Assembly (NCBI GenBank): GCA_902801885.1
Contig: CADCJX010000026.1
Coordinates: 1 to 32,988 of the forward strand
Origin: an uncultured Bacteroidia bacterium
GTDB taxonomy: Bacteria; Bacteroidota; Bacteroidia; Bacteroidales; UBA932
Direction of reading: 5' to 3'
Length of the DNA stretch: 32,988 nucleotides
The stretch's first letter is position 1, and every line of letters begins with the position of its first letter. The translations under genes and the position numbers were made by a program. The notes under the pieces were generated by a model that was not told the origin of the DNA, did not search any database, and was given only the letters and a program-made list of their open reading frames with translations. Shown one piece after another: positions 1 through 7,421 of this stretch.

Positions 1-1505
1 GGCTTCCAGTTGATGGTCTTGTTCAGGGCGACCATCTCATCCTTGACGGCAGTGGTCTTGATGAACCATGCATCGAGAGGATAGTAGAGGACCGGCTTGT
101 CAGTACGCCAGGAATGAGGATAGCTGTGGGTGTGCTTCTGGATCTTGAAGCAACGGCCGTCCTGCTTCATCATCATGCAGAGGTCCACATCAAGGGTGGG
201 TGCATCTGCAGGGATGCTGTCGTCGAAGGCATTCTTTACATAACGGCCTGCAAACTCCTTGTATGACGGGTCTACATACTTCTCGACATATTCGGGATCG
301 AGATCCTCGATCGGATAGAAACGGCCTTCGTGGTCTACCTGGGCCTGGCGTTTGCCATCCTTGTCGATCATCATGATGCCGGGGACCCCGAAATTGGCGG
401 CAACCTTCTTGTCGTCAGCTCCGAAAGTAGGAGCGATATGGACAATTCCGGTACCGTCTTCAGTGGTGACATAGTCGCCGGAGATCACCCTGAAAGCTTC
501 TCCTTCTTCAACCGGAGTGAACCAGGGAATAAGCTGCCTGTATTTTATTCCCACGAGGTCAGCACCCTTGAAGGAGCCGTCAAGAACCTTGAAGGGAACG
601 AGCTTGTCGCCTGGTTTGTAGTCCTCGAACGGGATTTTGGCAGCCTTGGCGTTGAACCATGCTCCGACTAGTTCCTTGGCAAGGACGTAGATGGCCTTCT
701 GGCCTGTGTAAGGATTGAAAGAAAGGACCCTGACATAGTCGAACCTGGGACCTACGCAGAGGGCCACGTTCGAAGGAAGGGTCCAGGGCGTAGTCGTCCA
801 GGCCAGGAAATAGACCGGCACGTCCTCACCTGCGAAAAGGGGCTCGGACTTTTCGTTCCTGACAACTTCGAACTGCACGGTAGCCGTAGTGTCGGTGACA
901 TCCTTGTAGCAACCGGGCTGGTTGAGTTCGTGAGAACTAAGGCCGGTTCCGTCTGAAGGGGAATAAGGCTGGATGGAATAGCCCTTGTAAAGCAGTCCCT
1001 TGTCATAGATCTTCTTCAGAAGGTACCAAAGGGTCTCGATATAGCGGTTGTCATAGGTGATGTACGGATCGTTCATGTCCACCCAGTAGCCAACGCGCTC
1101 GGTCATGGTCTCCCACTCAGCGGTGTACTTCATGACTTCCTCGCGGCAAGTCCTGTTGTACTCCTCGACAGAGATCTTGGTACCGATGTCGTCCTTATGG
1201 ATTCCAAGTTTCTTCTCAACGCCGATCTCCACAGGAAGGCCGTGGGTGTCCCATCCAGCCCTACGCATTACCTTGAATCCCGTCTGGGTCTTGTAACGGC
1301 AGATGGCATCCTTGATGGAGCGGGCCATGACATGATGGATTCCCGGCTTGCCGTTTGCGGAGGGCGGACCCTCGAAAAAGACAAACTCAGGTGCACCTTC
1401 CCTAACCTCGAGGGACTTCTCGAAAGCCCTGTTCTTCTTCCATCTGTCAAGGACTTCGTTCCCGATCGTGACCAGATCTAGTCCTTTGTACTCTTTGAAT
1501 GTCAT
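1..1505 (-). CDS. ileS: Isoleucyl-tRNA synthetase, partial (C-terminal part beyond window edge)
   Basis: Class I aminoacyl-tRNA synthetase that charges tRNA-Ile in the cytoplasm. About 501 N-terminal residues are present; the family in Bacteroidota usually runs well over 1,000, so the KMSKS loop and anticodon-binding domain lie off the left edge. Recognition rests on the N-terminal block FFEGPPSANGKPGIHH (residues 43-58), followed by an RYKTQTGFKVMRRAGWDTHG stretch, and on AWTTTPWTLPSN at the start of the editing domain. The ATP-binding signature reads GIHH (residues 55-58, bases 1332-1343) instead of HIGH, as in a subset of type-2 IleRS. The ATG at 1503-1505 is chosen because the protein begins as homologues do (MTFKEYKGLDL). 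A leftward promoter match lies at 1567-1597. Its divergent neighbour is the cvpA-like gene. Confidence 0.96.
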   Translation of the reverse strand, partial: MTFKEYKGLDLVTIGNEVLDRWKKNRAFEKSLEVREGAPEFVFFEGPPSANGKPGIHHVMARSIKDAICRYKTQTGFKVMRRAGWDTHGLPVEIGVEKKLGIHKDDIGTKISVEEYNRTCREEVMKYTAEWETMTERVGYWVDMNDPYITYDNRYIETLWYLLKKIYDKGLLYKGYSIQPYSPSDGTGLSSHELNQPGCYKDVTDTTATVQFEVVRNEKSEPLFAGEDVPVYFLAWTTTPWTLPSNVALCVGPRFDYVRVLSFNPYTGQKAIYVLAKELVGAWFNAKAAKIPFEDYKPGDKLVPFKVLDGSFKGADLVGIKYRQLIPWFTPVEEGEAFRVISGDYVTTEDGTGIVHIAPTFGADDKKVAANFGVPGIMMIDKDGKRQAQVDHEGRFYPIEDLDPEYVEKYVDPSYKEFAGRYVKNAFDDSIPADAPTLDVDLCMMMKQDGRCFKIQKHTHSYPHSWRTDKPVLYYPLDAWFIKTTAVKDEMVALNKTINWK

Positions 1506-1524
1506 AATTTTCTTTCTAATTTTG
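1494..1524 (+). promoter_or_regulatory. Bacteroidota-type promoter for cvpA-tsaB cluster
   Basis: TTTG (1494-1497), exactly 19 bases, then TAATTTTG (1517-1524): a perfect match to the Bacteroidota consensus TTTG-N19-TANNTTTG. Expected start is near 1530, leaving a leader of about 80 bases to the GTG at 1609. The element overlaps the ileS start codon and points toward the ileS promoter, so the two leaders should be complementary over about 30 bases. Confidence 0.55.
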
Positions 1525-1566
1525 CACTCGGAGAGGCCTGGTGGCATCCGGAGCAATTTAAGTTTG

Positions 1567-1597
1567 CAAAGATATGCATTTCCGGCGTTTTTTTCAA
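1567..1597 (-). promoter_or_regulatory. Bacteroidota-type promoter for ileS
   Basis: Read leftward, the -7 box TATCTTTG (bases 1567-1574) is a full match to TANNTTTG. A TTG -33 element (1595-1597) lies 20 bases upstream. Transcription should start near 1560, giving a leader of about 55 bases before the ileS ATG. Assignment is by consensus match and position only. Confidence 0.55.
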
Positions 1598-1608
1598 TAG
1601 GTTACCAA

Positions 1609-2103
1609 GTGAACGTCATAGACATAATCATCCTGCTTTGCTGCGTGCCGGCACTGTACAACGGAATCACCAAGGGATTCATTTCCCAGGCATTCTCCCT
1701 TGTGGCCCTGGTGCTTGGAGCCTGGTTCTCTTTCAAGTTCGCCGGTCCCCTGGGCGAATGGCTCAAGTCCTATGCCGACCTCCCGGGCCCGATCCTGAAC
1801 GTCATAGCTTTCGCCTTGATCCTCGTGATAGTAGTGCTGGTACTGAAAATGACGGCCATGACGTTGGAGAGGCTCCTTAAAGTCGTGATGCTGGGCTGGC
1901 TCGACAAACTCCTGGGAGTCGTTTTCGCCCTCATCAAGACCGTCCTGATCATAGGGCTTGTGATAGTCCTCCTTGATTCGGTCCTGAACCTCATTCCTTT
2001 CGTCTCATCGGACACTTTGAACGAATCGATTCTCTACCATCCGATAAAAGACATTGCCAACATTATTTTCCCTTACTTGAAGGAATTGATATTCAATAAA
2101 TAA
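1609..2103 (+). CDS. CvpA family membrane protein
   Basis: A 164-residue inner-membrane protein of the colicin V production (CvpA) family. Four hydrophobic segments are visible, roughly residues 3-20, 25-45, 64-88 and 102-125, with Gly/Lys turns such as NGITKGFISQ after the first helix, as in the family. Members in other bacteria are tied to envelope homeostasis and purF-linked phenotypes, but the biochemical role is not settled. I place the start at the GTG at 1609 because NVIDIIIL is where homologues begin; upstream in-frame codons give a non-family extension through the ileS leader. Its TAA overlaps the tsaB ATG by one base (TAATG), so the two are probably translationally coupled. Confidence 0.82.
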   Translation: MNVIDIIILLCCVPALYNGITKGFISQAFSLVALVLGAWFSFKFAGPLGEWLKSYADLPGPILNVIAFALILVIVVLVLKMTAMTLERLLKVVMLGWLDKLLGVVFALIKTVLIIGLVIVLLDSVLNLIPFVSSDTLNESILYHPIKDIANIIFPYLKELIFNK

Positions 2104-2789
2104 TGGATAGGATAATCCTTATAGAAACTTCCACCTCGCTCTGCTCCACGGCCCTCGTGGAGGACGGCAGGGTGGTCTGCGAAAAACTTAGTACTGAGCC
2201 AAGGGCGCATGCCTCCATGACGGCTCCCTTTGTCAGCGAAATGATGTCCGAACGAGGCTTGAGCGTCAAGGACTGCAGCGCTGTCGCGGTGAGCAAGGGG
2301 CCAGGGTCCTACACCGGCCTGAGGGTCGGAGTGTCCACTGCCAAGGGCCTCTGCTTCGGAGCCGGTATCCCGCTGATTTCCGTCGGCACTTTGGACACCC
2401 TGGTCTGGCAGGCCATCGATGAAGGCCTCCTGCCAGAAGGATGCAAGTACATCATTCCGATGGTCGATGCCAGGAGGATGGAGGTTTACACAGGAATATT
2501 CACTCCTGACGGCAGGCAGGTCTCCCCTACCGTGGCACAGATCGTCGATGAAAACTCTTTCAAGGAACAACTTGAGGAAGGTCCTGTGCTCTTCATTGGC
2601 GACGGAGCTGAGAAATGCCGCGAAGTGATCGGCGAAGCCTCTTTCGTACAATGCTGCCCGAAGGCCTCCGGGATGACTAATCCGGCATACAAAGCCCTGA
2701 AAGAAAAGCAGTTCGAAGATGTGGCTTACTTCGAGCCATTCTACCTGAAAGAATTCATGACCACGGTCAGCAAGAAAAAATTATTCTGA
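2103..2789 (+). CDS. tsaB: tRNA threonylcarbamoyladenosine biosynthesis protein TsaB
   Basis: A 228-residue protein of the ASKHA fold. TsaB is the non-catalytic partner that dimerises with TsaD and, with TsaE, transfers threonylcarbamoyl to A37 of ANN-decoding tRNAs. Diagnostic features are the N-terminal ETSTSLCSTAL strand-turn (residues 8-18), the GPGSYTGLRVG block (66-76) and PMVDARRMEVY in the second half. Length is normal. The start ATG overlaps the stop of the cvpA-like gene; rpiB follows after 21 bases. Grouping with truB and ileS makes this a tRNA and translation cluster. The tsaD and tsaE genes are not in the window. Confidence 0.95.
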   Translation: MDRIILIETSTSLCSTALVEDGRVVCEKLSTEPRAHASMTAPFVSEMMSERGLSVKDCSAVAVSKGPGSYTGLRVGVSTAKGLCFGAGIPLISVGTLDTLVWQAIDEGLLPEGCKYIIPMVDARRMEVYTGIFTPDGRQVSPTVAQIVDENSFKEQLEEGPVLFIGDGAEKCREVIGEASFVQCCPKASGMTNPAYKALKEKQFEDVAYFEPFYLKEFMTTVSKKKLF

Positions 2790-2810
2790 TAACCAATAAT
2801 CTTTCTAATC

Positions 2811-3242
2811 ATGAAAATCGGTGTTGCAAGCGATCACGCAGGCTATGAGTACAAGAACAGGCTGGCGGAACTCCTGACCAAGAAGGGGTACGACGTTGCC
2901 GACTACGGAACTTACTCGGAAGTCAGCTGCGACTTCCCCGACTTTGCTCATCCACTTGGAGAAGCTGTTCAAAAAGGCGAGATAGATCTCGGTGTCGCTC
3001 TCTGCGGGACCGGGAACGGAATGGCGATGACTCTCAACAAGCATGAAGGTGTCCGGGCCGGGCTTGCCTGGAACAGCGAAATCGCCAGGCTGATCAAGGC
3101 CCACAACGATGCCAACGTGCTAGTCCTTCCGGCAAGGTTCATTTCCTACCAGATGGCGACCAGGATCCTCAACACCTGGCTCACCACTCCCACCGAAGGT
3201 GGCCGGCATGAGAGGCGCCGCGAAAAGATCGATATCAAATAA
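2811..3242 (+). CDS. rpiB: Ribose-5-phosphate isomerase B
   Basis: A 143-residue cytoplasmic enzyme of the LacAB/RpiB family that interconverts ribulose-5-phosphate and ribose-5-phosphate in the non-oxidative pentose phosphate pathway. Visible family residues are SDHAG near the N-terminus (residues 7-11), the catalytic cysteine in CGTGNGM (Cys65), His98 in HNDANVL, and the C-terminal arginine-rich GGRHERR that contacts phosphate. Length matches the family. The TAA stop directly abuts the TTG proposed as the truB start, with no intergenic base, pointing to one transcript with tsaB and truB. An allose-6-phosphate isomerase role cannot be excluded, but the housekeeping context favours RpiB. Confidence 0.94.
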   Translation: MKIGVASDHAGYEYKNRLAELLTKKGYDVADYGTYSEVSCDFPDFAHPLGEAVQKGEIDLGVALCGTGNGMAMTLNKHEGVRAGLAWNSEIARLIKAHNDANVLVLPARFISYQMATRILNTWLTTPTEGGRHERRREKIDIK

Positions 3243-4166
3243 TTGGAGATAAAGGCATTAATAGCGGATTCCGGTCTGATCGGAAGCGTCCTGTCGAGGA
3301 GTATTGACGACTATCCCGACGGGATAATCATCCTTGTCAACAAGCCATTCAGGTGGACTTCCGCAGACGTGATCCGCAAGCTCAAATGGGCCGCCTGCAA
3401 GCATTTCGGGAAGAAAAACCTGAAGGTTGGCCATGCAGGGACACTCGACCCTCTCGCTACTGGAGTCCTCCTCGTCTGCATAGGGAAGGCCACGCGCCTT
3501 GCCGAGGAACTCCAGAAGGAGGGCAAGGAATATCTTGCCGGCATCTCTTTCGGGGCCACCACTCCTTCCTACGACCTTGAGAAGGCCGTTGACAAGTTCT
3601 ACCCGACAGACAATGTAAGTGAGGAGTCAATCAAGGCTGCCCTGCCGCGTTTCCTTGGGGAGCAGGACCAGGTTGCTCCCCTCTTCAGCGCAAAGTCCGT
3701 TGACGGAGTCAGGGCTTATGAGCTGGCGAGGAAGCAGTTCAGGGAAAAGGGCTTGGCCAAGTCTGACGTGATGGAGGATTTCGACCACAGCTTGGCGGAT
3801 GTACTTCATATCCAGCGGATTAACATCTACTCTCTCGAACTGGAATCTTTCTCAGATGCAGGGGCACTGCTGCCCCCCCGGCCAAACGACATGGTTCATG
3901 GCCACGATAAGGCCAAAGGTCCGGACAGCAGGATTAATGTGGCGGACACGAGCGGATTGCCTCTGGCGAAGGCCCAGATCCGCATCGCCTGCAGCAAGGG
4001 CACCTACATCCGCGCCTTCGCCCGCGACCTGGGTGAAGCCCTCGGCAGCGGCGCCCACCTCCACTCACTCTGCAGGACGAAATCGGGCGGCTTCACAGTG
4101 GAAACCGCCCTCGATATATCCCAAGCAGTAGAGCTGCTGTCTATTCAACCTGCATCACAGGCCTGA
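3243..4166 (+). CDS. truB: tRNA pseudouridine(55) synthase TruB
   Basis: Makes pseudouridine 55 in the T-loop of tRNAs. The catalytic block GHAGTLDPLATGVL carries Asp69; LVNKPFRWTSADVI (31-44) is the family N-terminus, and IACSKGTYIRAFARDLG is the conserved C-terminal strand-helix. I use the TTG at 3243 because no ATG or GTG lies upstream of the conserved domain, and it abuts the rpiB stop. An oddity is about 30-35 extra residues (about 207-240, bases 3861-3950) between two conserved strands. They are rich in Pro, Gly and Asp, and their DNA is GC-rich with nested inverted repeats. The last 26 bases overlap the 3' end of the opposing lipoprotein gene. Confidence 0.94.
   Translation: MEIKALIADSGLIGSVLSRSIDDYPDGIIILVNKPFRWTSADVIRKLKWAACKHFGKKNLKVGHAGTLDPLATGVLLVCIGKATRLAEELQKEGKEYLAGISFGATTPSYDLEKAVDKFYPTDNVSEESIKAALPRFLGEQDQVAPLFSAKSVDGVRAYELARKQFREKGLAKSDVMEDFDHSLADVLHIQRINIYSLELESFSDAGALLPPRPNDMVHGHDKAKGPDSRINVADTSGLPLAKAQIRIACSKGTYIRAFARDLGEALGSGAHLHSLCRTKSGGFTVETALDISQAVELLSIQPASQA
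3861..3924. repeat. Inverted repeats inside the truB insertion
   Basis: GGGGCA-CTGC-TGCCCC (3861-3876) and TGGCC-N7-GGCCA (3899-3915) can each form a hairpin. CCGG at 3878-3881 can pair with CCGG at 3921-3924 around the second one. They coincide with residues absent from ordinary TruB proteins. This could be a worn relative of the palindromic elements in ftsK and the ManA-like gene, but it shares no long exact block with them. Confidence 0.35.
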
Positions 4167-4575
4167 CTGGATCAAGTTGATGGACCTGGTCCCGTGAAAC
4201 CCTTATCACCCCCTTCACCTTCTCGAAACGAGCAATCGACTCCTCAAGCTTTGAGGGATCGGCAACCCGGACTGCCAAGGCATTGATCATCCTGTAGTCA
4301 TAGATGATCTCGGCCCCGTATTTCTTGACAGCCTTCTGGAGAGGCTCCTTACCTATTTCATAGTCGTAACTGATGATGAGCACATCACTTGAATAAACAA
4401 GGCCGGCGTTCCTGGGACGCTCCGGAGGGATCATGCCGGGAGAAGGGATGTCGGGCATGTCAAAGGAGTCCACCCTGGCCAGCTGCTTCTCAGTCCGGCT
4501 CATGGTACTGCAGCCGGAAAAAGCCAGAACCGCCGCACCCAGGCAGACGGAAAAATATTCATTGATCCTGTTCAT
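4141..4575 (-). CDS. Small lipoprotein with I9 propeptide-like C-terminal domain
   Basis: A 144-residue putative lipoprotein. The signal peptide ends in AFSGC, so Cys22 would be lipidated. A Pro-rich linker (about residues 38-58) follows. The C-terminal half (about 65-138) reads as strand (VLIISYDYE), helix (EPLQKAVKKYG), strands (AEIIYDYRMI, NALAVRVAD), helix (PSKLEESIARFEKVKG), strand (VIRVSRDQVH). This is the order of the inhibitor I9 / subtilisin propeptide fold, including the GV-x-x-V pattern near the end. No protease follows in the same protein, so it may be a free-standing periplasmic or outer-membrane inhibitor or chaperone. The fold is inferred from pattern, not a search. It lies 19 bases downstream of apbE on the same strand, and its end overlaps the truB 3' end. 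Confidence 0.72.
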   Translation of the reverse strand: MNRINEYFSVCLGAAVLAFSGCSTMSRTEKQLARVDSFDMPDIPSPGMIPPERPRNAGLVYSSDVLIISYDYEIGKEPLQKAVKKYGAEIIYDYRMINALAVRVADPSKLEESIARFEKVKGVIRVSRDQVHQLDPVRPVMQVE

Positions 4576-4594
4576 CTTTGTAAGATTGCCGGTA

Positions 4595-5617
4595 TCAGTT
4601 TACTGCAAGATTGAAGCCAGACGAAGCCCACTCTCTCATGAGACCGTCGCTGTCGTAGATCAGATAACCTTCAATGTCTTCCCTCGAAGAGATGAACGCT
4701 TTCGCCTCCTCGAGCCCAATGACCATGCAGTAAGTGGCGTAAGCGTCAGCAGTGGCGGCATCAGGAGCGATGATCGTAGCGCTCAAAAGATTGTGCTGGA
4801 CAGGGAAACCCGTCCTGGGATCGATCGTGTGGGAATATTTCTTTCCGTCCTTCTCATAAAACTTACGGTAATTGCCGGAAGTCACGACTCCCTTGCCGCT
4901 GCCGTCACCCTTCCATATTCCGTCAAGATCAGCCCCCGGCGTCATGTTCCCGTCGAAAGGGCGGTCGATTCCGATCGACCATGGATTACCTTTCTGGTTG
5001 ACTCCCTCGCAGTAGATCTCCCCGATGTCGACCAGCATGTCCTTGACGCCCAGTGAGTGGAGATAGTCAGCGATCCGGTCGCTGGAATAGCCCTGGGCTA
5101 TGGCGTTGAAGTTGAGCCGTGGCTTCAAGCCTTGCACAAGTGGGGCCATGCCCTCATCAAGCTTGTCCATGCCGCAGGTCGCCCTGACACTGTCCACCTG
5201 GCTTTGAGATGGCATCTGATCCGTGGTGAATCCGAATCCCCAGATGTCGAAAAGAGGACCTGAAGCCACGTCCAGGGCCCCACCTGTCTCGTAATAGAAC
5301 TTCCTGGAAAGGGAATAGATGTCCTTGAACATGTCATTGGGCACGACAGGAAGACCTTCGTTGAAACGGCTGAGCTGCGAGCCTTTGTTATAGCCTGAAA
5401 GGGTGGTGTCTATCTTCGTGAGGATGGATTCGATCCCGCTGTGGATCTCATCCTTCGGCACCTTCACCCCTTTCATGTTGAATTTCACTGAATATGTCCC
5501 GCCCTGGGCATAGCCGGTGAGCTGGCAGTAACCGGCATCCCGGGAGCAGGAAACAGCCGCCGACATCAGGCAAAGGCCTATGAGCGGCCACAAAAACGAC
5601 TTCACGATCTTATTCAT
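4595..5617 (-). CDS. apbE: FAD:protein FMN transferase (ApbE/Ftp), lipoprotein
   Basis: A 340-residue exported enzyme that attaches FMN from FAD to Thr/Ser of target flavoproteins, such as Na+-translocating NQR and RNF subunits. A signal peptide ending AAVSC (Cys24) suggests a lipoprotein facing the periplasm. Family blocks are GGTYSVKF near the N-terminus, GALDVASGPLFDIWGFG, FNAIAQGYSSDRIADYL (usual GIAKGYAVD), YSHTIDPRTGFPV, and DAATADAYATYCMVIG, whose acidic residues bind Mg2+. The usual GGE turn appears as VDIGEI with a single Gly. The start is the ATG at 5615-5617, where the signal peptide begins; an ATG 42 bases upstream would add a non-signal extension. No NQR or RNF genes are in the window, so the target is unknown. 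The I9-like lipoprotein gene follows. Confidence 0.93.
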   Translation of the reverse strand: MNKIVKSFLWPLIGLCLMSAAVSCSRDAGYCQLTGYAQGGTYSVKFNMKGVKVPKDEIHSGIESILTKIDTTLSGYNKGSQLSRFNEGLPVVPNDMFKDIYSLSRKFYYETGGALDVASGPLFDIWGFGFTTDQMPSQSQVDSVRATCGMDKLDEGMAPLVQGLKPRLNFNAIAQGYSSDRIADYLHSLGVKDMLVDIGEIYCEGVNQKGNPWSIGIDRPFDGNMTPGADLDGIWKGDGSGKGVVTSGNYRKFYEKDGKKYSHTIDPRTGFPVQHNLLSATIIAPDAATADAYATYCMVIGLEEAKAFISSREDIEGYLIYDSDGLMREWASSGFNLAVN

Positions 5618-5705
5618 TAATGCAATAATAATCATTTGCGACGTATTTCCGGACATCATTGGACTGGTTTTTGCTTAAAGAATACCGTTTTTGCATTTTT
5701 TATGC

Positions 5706-5713
5706 GATATTTG
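5706..5713 (+). promoter_or_regulatory. Weak -7 box candidate upstream of the FISUMP lipoprotein
   Basis: GATATTTG matches TANNTTTG at all fixed positions but the first and lies 18 bases before the ATG at 5732, similar to the spacing of better boxes here. No -33 TTTG at 19 bases is seen. The 114-base divergent gap 5618-5731 holds no convincing leftward promoter for apbE. Confidence 0.3.
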
Positions 5714-5731
5714 CATGTTCAAGACAATAAG

Positions 5732-6733
5732 ATGAAATTCAGGAATCTTCTAATATTGGGCACCGCGATTTCGATGCTGGTTCTTCCATCCTGCCACAAG
5801 AAGGATGAAGATGAGGTATCATTACCCTTCCTCGACGGTACCCTTTCGTTCTCCGTCCCAGCTTACGTCCTTCCCGGAGAGTCTTTCACACTCGTACCCT
5901 CAGGAGCATCCAATCCGACGACAGGAAACGTCGGCTATGTCTGGTACTCTTCCTGGCTGACTGCAAGGGACACTACCAAGAGAGAGACTGCTTCCGGAGA
6001 CGGAGCATGGAACGTGACAATGCCCCTAGTGATCGGTCAGTACACCATCACCGGCTACGCTTACGCAACCGACTACACTCCAATCAGTTCCACCAAGGAT
6101 GTATGTGTCGTCGACCCTACAGTAGACGTGTCACTGACAGGGACCGGCTACCAGATCGATTCCGCAGCCTTCAAGGATCCCAGGGACGGGGCGACATATT
6201 ACCTGGCCACAACCGGAGGCAACGTTTGGATGCAGAACAACCTTTATTATCCTGAATTGGGAGTATCCTATTTCTACAGTCCTGCAGTAGACCCCATCTT
6301 CGGCAGGCTCTACACTTGGGATGAAGCCATGAAGGCTTGCCCGGACGGCTGGCACCTTCCTTCCGAAGCAGAATTCGCCGCCCTTGCAGGTGTAGAAGAT
6401 GACATCCCCGCAATGAAGGGGCAGACTATCCCTGACGTAGCCGGTTCGCTCATGGCGAATGCCTATTTCCTCGGAGACAGGCTGTGGGCTTTCTGGCCGG
6501 ACGTGACCATCACCAACAGGACCAAATTCTCCGCCATACCGATCGGTTATGCAGTCGACCGGGATGGTTCACAGACCTATAACGGGCAGAAGGGTTACGC
6601 AGTGTTCTGGACCTCAGATGACGATGGTGACGAAGCCATCTACAGATACATCTACGTCGACAAGAACAGTTTGTTCAGTTCGAAGGGTGACAAGAAATCC
6701 TTCAGGGCTTCCGTCAGGTGCGTGAAGGATTAA
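5732..6733 (+). CDS. FISUMP-domain lipoprotein, probably surface exposed
   Basis: A 333-residue lipoprotein. The signal peptide ends LPSC (Cys21), followed at once by HKKDEDE. An acidic cluster just after the Cys resembles the lipoprotein export signal that sends Bacteroidota lipoproteins to the cell surface. Residues about 30-145 look like an Ig-like beta domain. The C-terminal half carries the Fibrobacter succinogenes major paralogous domain: DPRDGATYYLATTGGNVWMQ, then GRLYTWDEAM, CPDGWHLPSEAEF, a Gly-Tyr segment, GYAVFWTSDDD and the terminal SVRCVKD. The function of this domain is unknown; it is common in secreted proteins of the phylum. I use the ATG at 5732 because it starts the signal peptide. 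Its stop overlaps the opposing lolA-like stop by four bases (TTAA). Confidence 0.87.
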   Translation: MKFRNLLILGTAISMLVLPSCHKKDEDEVSLPFLDGTLSFSVPAYVLPGESFTLVPSGASNPTTGNVGYVWYSSWLTARDTTKRETASGDGAWNVTMPLVIGQYTITGYAYATDYTPISSTKDVCVVDPTVDVSLTGTGYQIDSAAFKDPRDGATYYLATTGGNVWMQNNLYYPELGVSYFYSPAVDPIFGRLYTWDEAMKACPDGWHLPSEAEFAALAGVEDDIPAMKGQTIPDVAGSLMANAYFLGDRLWAFWPDVTITNRTKFSAIPIGYAVDRDGSQTYNGQKGYAVFWTSDDDGDEAIYRYIYVDKNSLFSSKGDKKSFRASVRCVKD

Positions 6734-7383
6734 CGCAGATCCGTAACGACATAGGAATTACCAAGGGTCTTTTCGTCAAAACGGAAGGACCCTTTTTCCT
6801 GGCCTTTAGCGCTGAACGACAGCCCAGAAATAGAGAACTCAGACACGGACCCGTCATTGAGCTTAATCTCTGCCCCGACAAGTTCTGTAGTTCCGCTCTT
6901 AAAAAAGAGTTTCAACCCCGCTATGTCCATCGAAGACTTGCCCTTGAGGACAGGAGTAAGGGATGAAGCATCGACAGTCTTGCCGGCAAATTTCGCAGTT
7001 CCGAAAGAGACCTCCTCGAAAGCCTCATCCACGGCAGATATCATGAGGGCGGGATTGGTCGCAAAACCATCCGAAGATTCCTCGACACTCTCGACAAGGG
7101 CCTCTTCGGAGAAACGGTCGATCGTCCAGCGGGTAGCACCGTCGCACCAGACCTCCAGCCCGTTGCCTTCCAGGAAGAAACTGCTGCCCTGGATCTTTAC
7201 CTTGCCTTTACCTGTCATCTTCGACTTAGCTGCAGGAGTCTGCATCGAGAAAGAATAGTCAAACGATACGAGGGAAGAATTGACCTTCTCGATGAAAGCG
7301 CCGAGGGTCCTGCTCTTCGCTCCGGACTGTACTCCGGAAAGAAGCAGAGCAACGGCAGTGATGATGATAACTGTCTTTTTCAT
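6730..7383 (-). CDS. LolA-like outer-membrane lipoprotein carrier
   Basis: A 217-residue periplasmic protein. A signal peptide (MKKTVIIITAVALLLSG) precedes a LolA/LolB-type half-barrel: FIEKVNSSLVSFDYSFSM early, a GKGKVKIQGSSFFLEGNGLEVWCDGATRWTID region of alternating strands, and a C-terminal block beginning LNDGSVSEF. LolA takes lipoproteins from the LolCDE complex to the outer membrane. Sequence conservation in the family is low, so the call rests on strand pattern, length and position. It lies 38 bases downstream of ftsK on the same strand, a neighbourhood frequently seen in Bacteroidota. Its stop overlaps that of the FISUMP gene. Confidence 0.82.
   Translation of the reverse strand: MKKTVIIITAVALLLSGVQSGAKSRTLGAFIEKVNSSLVSFDYSFSMQTPAAKSKMTGKGKVKIQGSSFFLEGNGLEVWCDGATRWTIDRFSEEALVESVEESSDGFATNPALMISAVDEAFEEVSFGTAKFAGKTVDASSLTPVLKGKSSMDIAGLKLFFKSGTTELVGAEIKLNDGSVSEFSISGLSFSAKGQEKGSFRFDEKTLGNSYVVTDLR
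6763..6797 (+). terminator. Possible intrinsic terminator for the FISUMP gene, inside lolA
   Basis: AAGGGTC (6763-6769) pairs with GACCCTT (6788-6794); a TTTT/AAAA pair closes an inner loop, and a run of five T (6793-6797) follows. Rightward, this is a terminator-like hairpin 30 bases past the stop at 6733. It lies in the antisense of the lolA-like 3' coding region, so chance coding bias is possible. Confidence 0.38.
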
Positions 7384-7421
7384 GATACTATTTCGGATTG
7401 CACAACCTGTGCCAGAAGGTC

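Noticed and set aside
1348-1608. N-terminal extension of the cvpA-like frame back to an ATG at 1348
   Set aside because: It would run antisense through the ileS N-terminus and across both promoters, and the added residues are unlike CvpA. The GTG at 1609 fits the family N-terminus.
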